Positions 26,762-33,554 of a stretch of 54,618 bases of DNA are shown piece after piece. Below the pieces are notes generated by a model. The model was not told the origin of the DNA. It saw only the letters and a list, made by a program, of their open reading frames with translations, and did no database searches. The first letter of the stretch is position 1. Every line of letters begins with the position of its first letter. A program made the position numbers and the translations under genes. Source of the DNA: a bacterium (GTDB lineage: Bacteria; Bacteroidota; Bacteroidia; Chitinophagales; Saprospiraceae); NCBI GenBank assembly GCA_024742755.1, contig JANSXW010000028.1, forward strand, positions 1-54,618, written 5' to 3'.

Positions 26762-27889
26762 TTAATCTTCTTTGACTTGCTTTTCGTTGCGGGTGCCTTC
26801 GGCAATACTGTTTTTCAGCTCATTGCGCTTGGCGACATTTGCAGCGATGGCGTGGGCGGTAACGCCGACACCAAGGGCAGCAGCTGTGGCCTTGCCCACC
26901 TGATCGGCTGAAGCTTCAATGCCGAACCCGTTGAGGCTGGAAATGCGCTCGTAGAAAGGCCCGTTGTCCCAGAAGTTGTCTTCGCTACATCCTATACAGC
27001 CGTGGCCGGATTGAATGGGGAAGCTTACCCCGTTGTTCCATTTGATGGTACCACAGGAGTTGTAGGTCATCGGCCCGCGGCAGCCTACCTTATAGAGGCA
27101 GTAGCCTTTCTTGGCGTTTTCGTCATCAAAGGACTCGGCAAACAGGCCAGCATCGTAGTATGGGCGGCGGTAGCAGCTGTCATGTATACGCTTGGCATAG
27201 AAGGCTTTAGGTCGATTGAGGCGGTCAAGCTCCGGCAAGGTGCCAAAGGTAACGTAGTGCACAATCACACCGGCCATCACCTCACCGATTGGAGGGCAGC
27301 CAGGTACGCGGACTATAGGCTTGTTCTTGATGATCTTGTGGATAGGCACAGCTTCCGTCGGGTTGGGATAAGCGGCCTGCACGCAGCCATTGGAAGCACA
27401 ACTGCCCCAGGCAATAATCACCGCTGCACCTTCTGCTGCCTCTTTGAGGTGATCGATCGCGGTACGCCCGGCAATACAGCAGTAGTTGCCATCGTCGCCC
27501 AGGGGGACGGAGCCTTCCACGCAAAGGATGTATTCCCCGTGGTATTTTTCCATCGTGGCATGTTTTGCGGCTTCCGCCTGATGCCCGGATGCTGCCATAA
27601 GGGTCAGGGTGTAGTCCAGAGAGATTTTATCGAGGATAATATCCGATACGATAGGGTGGTCAGAGCGGATGAAAGATTCGCTGCAACAGGTGCACTCCTG
27701 GTAATGCTCCCAAATGACCGGGATGCGGGGGGTGTTTTCCAGCTGTTTGGCAACCTGGCCTACCACGCTGGTTTCCAGTCCCATGTAAGCAGCCATATAG
27801 GTCGCGAACTTCATAAAGTCGCGGCGGGAGTACCCCTGCTTGAGCACACTCTGCAGGTAGGTCTCCCGTTTGTTTTTGTTGGATTTCAT
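26762..27889 (-). CDS. hyaA: [NiFe] hydrogenase small subunit, oxygen-tolerant type
   Basis: 375 residues from the ATG at 27889; the frame extends 37 codons upstream through the promoter and that part is not family-like. The N-terminus carries a Tat signal with YSRRDFMKF (Arg22, Arg23). Three Fe-S clusters pass electrons from the large subunit. The proximal cluster site reads ECTCCSESF (Cys66, Cys68, Cys69) and GNYCCIAG (Cys137, Cys138), so both supernumerary cysteines that make the 4Fe-3S cluster of oxygen-tolerant (group 1d) enzymes are present, with one extra adjacent Cys. IHDSCYRR and GCRGPMTYNSCG, GHGCIGCSED supply the distal and medial clusters. A C-terminal hydrophobic helix (ATAAALGVGVTAHAIAANV) anchors it to the membrane. 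Confidence 0.96.
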   Translation of the reverse strand: MKSNKNKRETYLQSVLKQGYSRRDFMKFATYMAAYMGLETSVVGQVAKQLENTPRIPVIWEHYQECTCCSESFIRSDHPIVSDIILDKISLDYTLTLMAASGHQAEAAKHATMEKYHGEYILCVEGSVPLGDDGNYCCIAGRTAIDHLKEAAEGAAVIIAWGSCASNGCVQAAYPNPTEAVPIHKIIKNKPIVRVPGCPPIGEVMAGVIVHYVTFGTLPELDRLNRPKAFYAKRIHDSCYRRPYYDAGLFAESFDDENAKKGYCLYKVGCRGPMTYNSCGTIKWNNGVSFPIQSGHGCIGCSEDNFWDNGPFYERISSLNGFGIEASADQVGKATAAALGVGVTAHAIAANVAKRNELKNSIAEGTRNEKQVKED

Positions 27890-27948
27890 TTCGGCAGCAT
27901 TTTTTGTTTGCTTATAGTCGTGCTGCAAAATAAAATAGTGCACAATGA

Positions 27949-27956
27949 CAAAATTA
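27949..27956 (-). promoter_or_regulatory. -7 promoter element of the hya operon
   Basis: TAATTTTG on the minus strand matches TAnnTTTG exactly, 59 nt upstream of the hyaA ATG. No TTTG is present at the -33 position; a palindrome ends there instead, which suggests activator- or repressor-controlled transcription. Confidence 0.55.
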
Positions 27957-27974
27957 TGACGCTTATCAGCATCA

Positions 27975-28003
27975 GAGGTGATAAAAGTCACTATTTTCAC
28001 CTC
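27975..28003. promoter_or_regulatory. Palindromic regulator site in the hya/hyp divergent region
   Basis: GAGGTGATAAAAG (27975-27987), three bases, then CTATTTTCACCTC (27991-28003) form an inverted repeat matching at 11 of 13 positions. It lies 19 bp upstream of the hya -7 element and about 44 bp upstream of the start of the divergent mini-HupE gene, so one factor could control both units. The factor is not in the window. Confidence 0.6.
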
Positions 28004-28046
28004 CGACCTTTTTTATCATTGCATTTATCTAAAATCTATTACAACT

Positions 28047-28241
28047 ATGAAAAAGCCTATCGCAATCGCTGCTGCCTTACTGCCCGTTACCCTTTTTGCC
28101 CATAGCGGGCACGGAGTAGGCCATGGCGGCCAATTTTTCCACTACCTGGCTTCGCCGGATCATTTGATTCCAATGGTACTGGCTTCTGTAGCCGTTATCG
28201 GATTTTTTGTTTACCGAAAAGCGCAGCGGAATAATGCATGA
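28047..28241 (+). CDS. Small HupE-like membrane protein
   Basis: 64 residues from the ATG at 28047. A signal peptide (MKKPIAIAAALLPVTLFA) leads to HSGHGVGHGGQFFHYL, then SPDHLIPMVL and one hydrophobic helix (PMVLASVAVIGFFVYRK). The AHSGHG start after cleavage and the SPDHLIPM motif recall HupE/UreJ nickel or cobalt permeases (AHPGHG, GxDHLLAM), but those have six or more helices and this has one. It would present a His-rich segment outside the membrane. It is the first gene of the hyp unit and overlaps hypA by 8 nt. A role in nickel capture is inferred. TATCATTG at 28014-28021, one mismatch from the -7 consensus, may be its promoter. Confidence 0.75.
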   Translation: MKKPIAIAAALLPVTLFAHSGHGVGHGGQFFHYLASPDHLIPMVLASVAVIGFFVYRKAQRNNA

Positions 28242-28611
28242 AATGTCGATCGCCCTGGGCATTGTTGATATAGCAGAAAAGGCTTTCCGGGAATCGGGCG
28301 CTTCACGCATTGAGTCCATCACGCTCCAAATCGGTGCTTTGGCGGGCGTTCAGCTGGAGTCCCTGTATTTCGTATGGCCTTCTGCCGTAGCCGGCACTGC
28401 CCTCGAAGGGGCTGATCGAATCATTGAAAGTACAGAGGGGCAGGCAGTATGCCTGGAGTGTGAACAACCTTTTGCGCTGAAGCATCATTTCGATGCCTGC
28501 CCCCACTGCAACAGCTATTTTAAAAAGATTACCGCCGGCAAAGAGCTGAACGTGAAGTCCCTTGCTTTCATACTGGACGAATCGCCTCAGCCGGCACCTT
28601 CCAATAATTAA
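28234..28611 (+). CDS. hypA: Hydrogenase nickel incorporation protein HypA
   Basis: 125 residues from the ATG at 28234, which gives the invariant MHEMS start with the nickel-binding His2. HypA delivers nickel to the large subunit together with HypB. A structural zinc site is formed by CLECEQ and CPHCNS. The central VQLESLYFVWPSAVAGT matches the family's exposed-helix region. The start overlaps the end of the upstream small HupE-like gene by 8 nt, and hypB follows after 6 nt. Confidence 0.95.
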   Translation: MHEMSIALGIVDIAEKAFRESGASRIESITLQIGALAGVQLESLYFVWPSAVAGTALEGADRIIESTEGQAVCLECEQPFALKHHFDACPHCNSYFKKITAGKELNVKSLAFILDESPQPAPSNN

Positions 28612-28617
28612 ACTATT

Positions 28618-29490
28618 ATGTGCGGAGTTTGCGGATGCGGCAGCGATGCCCAGGGGCCTAAAGTAGCCTTGCCTTCTGAGAAAGGCCACCACCACCATCA
28701 TGAGCACACCCATGGGCATGACCACCACCATCATGGGCATGACCATCATCACGCCCACGGGCATGACCACCATCACGGGCACGATCACCATCATCACCAC
28801 CACGGGCATGACCACAGCCACGATCATGGCAGGCAGGCGGTGGTGGAACTGGAGCAGAACATCCTGCATCGCAATCAGCTGCTGGCTGAGCGCAACCGGG
28901 GCTATTTCGCAGCCAAAAACATGCTGGCGATTAACCTGGTGAGTTCTCCCGGTTCCGGCAAGACCTCTGTACTGGAGCGGACCCTGCGCGATATGAAAGA
29001 CCGGACTGATTTTTATGTCATCGAAGGAGATCAGCAAACCTTTAACGATGCGGACCGGATTGACGCGGTGGGCGTACCGGTCGCACAGGTGAATACGGGG
29101 CAGGGCTGCCACCTGGAAAGTGACATGGTGCAGCAGGCCCTGCAAAAGCTGAAGCCGCGGGACGGCAGTCTGTTGTTTATTGAGAATGTAGGCAATCTGG
29201 TGTGCCCGGCCATGTTCGACCTTGGCGAAAACTACCGGGTGGTCATCATCAGCACCACAGAGGGAGACGACAAACCGATCAAATATCCGGACATGTTCCA
29301 CTCTGCCCAATTGTGCCTGATCAATAAAATCGACCTGCTGCCCTACGTCAATTTTGAAGTGGAAAAGGCGATGGATTACGCCCGCCGGGTCAACCCAAAC
29401 ATCGAATTTCTGGAAGTTTCTGCCACCAATGGCGATGGCATGGATGCCTGGTACGCCTGGCTGGAAGCTCGTCAAACTGAAAACTCCTGA
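28618..29490 (+). CDS. hypB: Hydrogenase nickel GTPase HypB, histidine-rich form
   Basis: 290 residues. The SIMIBI-class GTPase drives nickel transfer to the large subunit. The N-terminus has the CxxCxC high-affinity nickel site (MCGVCGCG). Residues 24-71 contain about 32 histidines, mostly in HDHHH-type runs, a nickel store found in many HypB. The GTPase core shows P-loop SSPGSGKTS, VIEGDQQT with the conserved Asp, GQGCHLESDMV with metal ligands, IENVGNLVCP and NKIDLL. The His-coding stretch at 28687-28831 is built of short CAC/CAT repeats and may vary in length between strains. hypC starts 2 nt after the stop. Confidence 0.97.
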   Translation: MCGVCGCGSDAQGPKVALPSEKGHHHHHEHTHGHDHHHHGHDHHHAHGHDHHHGHDHHHHHHGHDHSHDHGRQAVVELEQNILHRNQLLAERNRGYFAAKNMLAINLVSSPGSGKTSVLERTLRDMKDRTDFYVIEGDQQTFNDADRIDAVGVPVAQVNTGQGCHLESDMVQQALQKLKPRDGSLLFIENVGNLVCPAMFDLGENYRVVIISTTEGDDKPIKYPDMFHSAQLCLINKIDLLPYVNFEVEKAMDYARRVNPNIEFLEVSATNGDGMDAWYAWLEARQTENS

Positions 29491-29492
29491 TT

Positions 29493-29765
29493 ATGTGCCT
29501 GGCAATTCCGGGAAAACTCGTAGCCATTACCGAAGAACTCGACGAAACCTTCCGGATCGGCAAGGTTTCCTTCGATGGCATTATGAAAAAGGTAAACCTG
29601 ACGATGGTGCCGGAAGCCAAAGCCGGCGACTATGTACTGGTGCACGTTGGCGCTGCCATTCAGGTAGTGGATGAAGCCGAGGCGCGGGAGACCTTCGACC
29701 TGCTCAAAAAAATGGGCGGGCTGGATGAGCTGACGCCCGGATCAGCGGAGCAGGGGTTGCCTTAA
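29493..29765 (+). CDS. hypC: Hydrogenase maturation chaperone HypC
   Basis: 90 residues. The essential N-terminus MCLAIPGKL is present; Cys2 contacts HypD and the large-subunit precursor. An OB-like body follows ([44 protein letters not shown]). HypC shuttles the Fe(CN)2CO unit from HypD to the large subunit. HypD would be expected next, but the following gene is aroC on the opposite strand, whose stop codon region overlaps the end of hypC by 4 bp. Confidence 0.96.
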   Translation: MCLAIPGKLVAITEELDETFRIGKVSFDGIMKKVNLTMVPEAKAGDYVLVHVGAAIQVVDEAEARETFDLLKKMGGLDELTPGSAEQGLP

Positions 29766-30841
29766 ACCCTTGCCGTTCGCTGCCGCAGCAAATGGTCGGC
29801 CAGGGTCAGGGCTGCCATGGCTTCCACTATGGGCACCGCCCGGGGCACCACGCACGGATCATGCCGGCCTTTGCCTTCTACCGTTACTTTTTCTCCGGCT
29901 TCGTTTACCGAATCCTGTGCAGGGACAATCGTAGCCACCGGCTTGAAAGCGAGGCGGAAGTAGATGTCCATTCCATTGGAAATGCCGCCCTGTACGCCTC
30001 CGGAGTGGTTGGTATCGGTGACAATTCGGTCGCCTTCTGTGCGGAAAACATCGTTGTGCTCACTACCGCGCATGCGCACGCCATCAAAACCGGAACCATA
30101 CTCGAAACCCTTACAGGCATTGATGCTTAGCATGGCTTTCGCCAGATCGGCGTGGAGTTTATCGAACGCGGGCTCGCCCAATCCGGCCGGGCAACCGGTG
30201 ATCACGGCACTCACAACGCCGCCCACCGTATCACCAGCTTTGCGGACCTCCTTGATGTAAGCTTCCATATGGGCGGCCATCTCCGCATCCGGGCAACGAA
30301 CCGGGTTGGACTCGGTTTGTTGCAGATCCAGTTCCTGATAGCCTTTGTCCAGCTTGAGGTGGCCGACCTGGCTGACGTAAGCTTTGATGTCGATGCCATG
30401 CTGTTGCAGCAGCAGTTTGGCAATGGCACCACCGGCTACCCGTGCGGCTGTCTCCCGGGCCGAAGAGCGCCCGCCGCCCCGGTAATCCCGCCGGCCCCAC
30501 TTGGCGTGGTAGGTAAAGTCGGCATGGGAAGGCCGGAACTTATCGGCAATATGGCTGTAGTCTTTGGAGCGGGCATCGGCATTGTAAATGACCATAGAGA
30601 TCGGCGTGCCGGTAGTTGCCCCTTCAAAGACACCGGAAAGGAACTCCACTTTGTCGGCCTCTTTGCGCTGGGTGACAATCTTGGACTGCCCGGGCCTTCT
30701 GCGCGACAGTTCCTCCTGCACAAATGCTTCGTCAATCTCGAGCCCGGCCGGGCAGCCGTCTAGAATCAGCCCAATGGCCCGCCCGTGGGATTCCCCAAAA
30801 GTTGTTATCCTGAAAAGTTGTCCGTAGGTATTGCCCGCCAC
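29762..30841 (-). CDS. aroC: Chorismate synthase
   Basis: 359 residues, the usual length. It converts 5-enolpyruvylshikimate 3-phosphate to chorismate, the last step of the shikimate pathway, using reduced FMN. Signatures: [18 protein letters not shown] at the N-terminus, [15 protein letters not shown], the central [20 protein letters not shown] block, and [15 protein letters not shown] plus [12 protein letters not shown] near the end. It converges on hypC with a 4-bp overlap and is functionally unrelated to the hydrogenase genes. Confidence 0.98.
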   Translation of the reverse strand: MAGNTYGQLFRITTFGESHGRAIGLILDGCPAGLEIDEAFVQEELSRRRPGQSKIVTQRKEADKVEFLSGVFEGATTGTPISMVIYNADARSKDYSHIADKFRPSHADFTYHAKWGRRDYRGGGRSSARETAARVAGGAIAKLLLQQHGIDIKAYVSQVGHLKLDKGYQELDLQQTESNPVRCPDAEMAAHMEAYIKEVRKAGDTVGGVVSAVITGCPAGLGEPAFDKLHADLAKAMLSINACKGFEYGSGFDGVRMRGSEHNDVFRTEGDRIVTDTNHSGGVQGGISNGMDIYFRLAFKPVATIVPAQDSVNEAGEKVTVEGKGRHDPCVVPRAVPIVEAMAALTLADHLLRQRTARV

Positions 30842-30869
30842 AATTGGTCGATTTAAATTCGAAAAGCCC

Positions 30870-30877
30870 CAAATTTA
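30870..30877 (-). promoter_or_regulatory. -7 promoter element of aroC
   Basis: TAAATTTG on the minus strand matches TAnnTTTG exactly and lies 28 nt upstream of the aroC ATG. Confidence 0.5.
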
Positions 30878-30987
30878 GGTTGGGGGAAGGGAAAAAGTTA
30901 ATTTAGCCGCCCAAAATTTCAGTTGGGCAAATAAATAAACCTAGCGGGAACTCGGCTGTTTAGAATTACTGTTTGAGCATTGCCTAA

Positions 30988-33387
30988 ATGAAGAAGATGC
31001 AACTGTTACCGAAAGATCTGTTCGAGAAATTAGAGTTTGATAAAGTACTGCACCTGCTGGAGCAGGAGTGCATGGGCGAGCCGGGCCGGGCTTTGGTGCG
31101 TGAATTGGCACCCTCCGACCGGAAATCGCAAATCGAGGTGGCACTGAGTGAGGCTCAGGAGTTTGTGCGTTCAATAGAGCACAATGACCACTTCCCGGTG
31201 CGTGCCTACGAGTCGGTGGACGAGGAGCTGGAAATGCTCAAAGTGGAAGGCTATGTATTGCCCATAAAGGGCCTGCAAAACCTGAACCTCATCCTGTTAT
31301 TCACCCGGGATGTTTTCCGCTTTTTTAACGCGAGGCGCCGGGAAACCTATCCTACGCTCTACAAGGTCATCCGCGAGGTGTCTTTTAATGAGGATCTGAT
31401 CAAGGCCATTGAGGGCGTAATCGACGAAGAGGGGAACATCCGCCCGGACGCCTCTCCGGAACTGATGCGCATCCGCCGCCAACTGGGCTCCAAACAGAAA
31501 GAGCTGGAGCAAAAATTCCGCGTCATCATCAATCAGTACCGCTCCAAGGGCTGGCTGACGGATAATGTGGAGAGCTTTCGTAACGGCCGCCGGGTGCTTA
31601 GTGTGCCTTCTGAGCATAAGCGCAGCATTCGCGGTATCATTCACGATGAATCGACTACCGGTAAGACGGCTTTTATTGAACCGGAAGGCATTATCGAGAT
31701 CAACAACGACATCTTTGACCTGGAAACAGACGAGAAGCGGGAGATATACCGCATCCTCCGGGAGCTTAGCGCGGAGCTTCGCCCATACCGGGAGGATATT
31801 CGCATCTATCAGGAGATCCTGATCCACTTTGATTTTGTGCAGGCTAAGGCCCGCCTGGCCCGGCAGATGAATGCCGTCATGCCGAAAATGCTGTTTAGCC
31901 GGCCCCACTTTGGGATCAAACAAGGGCGGCACCCGCTTTTGTATCTGAAAAACAAACGTCTTAGCAAGACCACGGTCCCTTTCGATTTTGTCCTTTTCAA
32001 AGGTAACCGCATCCTCATGCTCAGCGGGCCCAACGCCGGTGGCAAGTCCATTACCCTGAAGTCGATCGGTTTGATGCAGCTGATGTTGCAGGCCGGGCTG
32101 CTGGTGCCTGTGGGTGAGGAATCGGAGATGGGCATTTTCAAAGCACTCTTTGCCGATATTGGCGATCAGCAGTCTATAGAGGATGACCTGAGTACCTACA
32201 GCTCGCGCCTGGAAAACATGCGGAACTTTCTGGAGCGCTCCGATCAGGAGTCGCTTGTCCTGATTGATGAATTTGGATCTGGTACCGACCCTAAAATCGG
32301 TGGTGCCATTGCGGAGTCCATTCTCAAACAGCTCAATGAGCAGCGGATATATGGGGTCATCACCACGCACTATTCCAACCTCAAAATCTACGCTTTCAAA
32401 ACCAAGGGCATTGTCAATGCTTCCATGAATTTTGACAAGGATACGCTCTCCCCGACCTATGAACTGCAGGTGGGGCGCCCGGGCAGTTCCTATGCTTTCG
32501 AAATAGCGGAGAAGAGTGGGCTGAGCCAGAAAATCCTGAATTATGCCAAGCACCGCACCGGCAAAAATGAGAAGGCGGTGGATCAGTTGCTCGTGGAATT
32601 GCAGCAGGAAAAGCAAGAAGCGGAGGAGAAGCTGGCTGAGCTGACCGACAAGCAGAAAAAGCTGGATGCCCTCATTAAAAACTACGAGCAGCTCCACAAG
32701 GAACTGGAATACCGCCGCAAAAAGGTCAAACTGGAAGCCAAGGAATGGGCGTTGCAGCAAACTTCCCGCGACAACCGGGAGATGGAAAACCTCATCCGGG
32801 AGATCAAAGAACAGCAGAACCTGGAAAAGGCCAAGCGGATTTCCCAACAGGTCAAACAGCAGCGCGGCAAACTGGCTGAACAAGTCACCGACTTGCGTGA
32901 AAAAATCTACTACGAGCCCACCGAGAAAGACAAAAAGAAGGAAGCCATCAAAGCAGGCGACTTTGTGAAAATGAAAACGGGCGGCGCGACCGGCACGGTA
33001 GAGGCTGTTGAGAAAAACCGGGCGGTGGTCCGTATGGGGGACATGCGGATGACGATCAAACTTCGGGACTTGCAGCACGCCAATGCGCCCCTTGAGGTGC
33101 AGAGCGGCAAGAGTGTAAAAGCTGAAACTTCTACGGATACGGCGAGCTTTCAGCCGAAGCTGGATATCCGGGGCATGCGCTATGAGGAGGCCCTTAAAGT
33201 GGTGGAAGACTTTGTGGATCAGGCGCTGATTGCCAATGCTGCCCATCTTGAGATTGTGCATGGCAAAGGCAGTGGGGCCTTGCGGGAAGCGGTTCGCCGA
33301 AAGTTGCGGGAATACAATGTGCCGATGGATATTACGCATCCGCCTCAGGAACGTGGGGGCGATGGGGTTACTTTGGTGGAGATGTAG
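30988..33387 (+). CDS. mutS2: MutS2 family ATPase/endonuclease
   Basis: 799 residues, typical. MutS2 acts on branched DNA and suppresses homologous recombination; in some bacteria it also rescues collided ribosomes. The core and lever regions (about 1-330) are followed by the ATPase with Walker A LSGPNAGGKS (about 345-354), DDLSTYSSRLENM, Walker B LVLIDEFGSGTDP and the switch TTHYSNLK. A long coiled coil (about 510-640) leads to a KOW-like segment (AGDFVKMKTGGATGTVEAV) and a C-terminal Smr nuclease domain from about residue 722 (LDIRGMRYEEAL, HGKGSGALREAV). It is divergent from aroC with 146 bp between them. Confidence 0.97.
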   Translation: MKKMQLLPKDLFEKLEFDKVLHLLEQECMGEPGRALVRELAPSDRKSQIEVALSEAQEFVRSIEHNDHFPVRAYESVDEELEMLKVEGYVLPIKGLQNLNLILLFTRDVFRFFNARRRETYPTLYKVIREVSFNEDLIKAIEGVIDEEGNIRPDASPELMRIRRQLGSKQKELEQKFRVIINQYRSKGWLTDNVESFRNGRRVLSVPSEHKRSIRGIIHDESTTGKTAFIEPEGIIEINNDIFDLETDEKREIYRILRELSAELRPYREDIRIYQEILIHFDFVQAKARLARQMNAVMPKMLFSRPHFGIKQGRHPLLYLKNKRLSKTTVPFDFVLFKGNRILMLSGPNAGGKSITLKSIGLMQLMLQAGLLVPVGEESEMGIFKALFADIGDQQSIEDDLSTYSSRLENMRNFLERSDQESLVLIDEFGSGTDPKIGGAIAESILKQLNEQRIYGVITTHYSNLKIYAFKTKGIVNASMNFDKDTLSPTYELQVGRPGSSYAFEIAEKSGLSQKILNYAKHRTGKNEKAVDQLLVELQQEKQEAEEKLAELTDKQKKLDALIKNYEQLHKELEYRRKKVKLEAKEWALQQTSRDNREMENLIREIKEQQNLEKAKRISQQVKQQRGKLAEQVTDLREKIYYEPTEKDKKKEAIKAGDFVKMKTGGATGTVEAVEKNRAVVRMGDMRMTIKLRDLQHANAPLEVQSGKSVKAETSTDTASFQPKLDIRGMRYEEALKVVEDFVDQALIANAAHLEIVHGKGSGALREAVRRKLREYNVPMDITHPPQERGGDGVTLVEM

Positions 33388-33468
33388 TCTTTGAGGTTTC
33401 GCGTGGCGGCACGGGCTTGCCAAGATCAGCGTCCTCAGCGTACTATCGTTGTGCGTGGGGAGTTGTAA

Positions 33469-33505
33469 CACTGATTGGACTGATTGCACTGATTTTCACT
33501 GATCC
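33469..33505. repeat. Short tandem repeat of a 9-bp unit (CACTGATTG-like), four copies
   Basis: Copies read CACTGATTG, GACTGATTG, CACTGATTT and, after one inserted base, CACTGATCC. They lie in the 167-bp gap between the convergent mutS2 and AsmA-like genes. Such ACTGATT runs occur as simple dispersed repeats in several bacterial lineages; no function is evident. Confidence 0.7.
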
Positions 33506-33554
33506 CGGGAGCGGTTTCAGGTAGGGGCCCCGCAGCAGAAGGGAAACAGAGAAG

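Noticed and set aside
28687-28831. Possible direct-repeat array or CRISPR-like repeats
   Set aside because: The repeats are in-frame His codons of hypB without spacers of constant length.
28303-29475. A 390-codon open frame on the minus strand opposite hypA-hypB
   Set aside because: Its Met/Val-rich stretch is the complement of the His repeats of hypB; the plus strand carries unmistakable HypA and HypB motifs.
31297-33489. A 730-codon open frame on the minus strand opposite mutS2
   Set aside because: It is the antisense shadow of a clear mutS2 gene; the product is a low-complexity mix of Leu, His and Arg with no domain.
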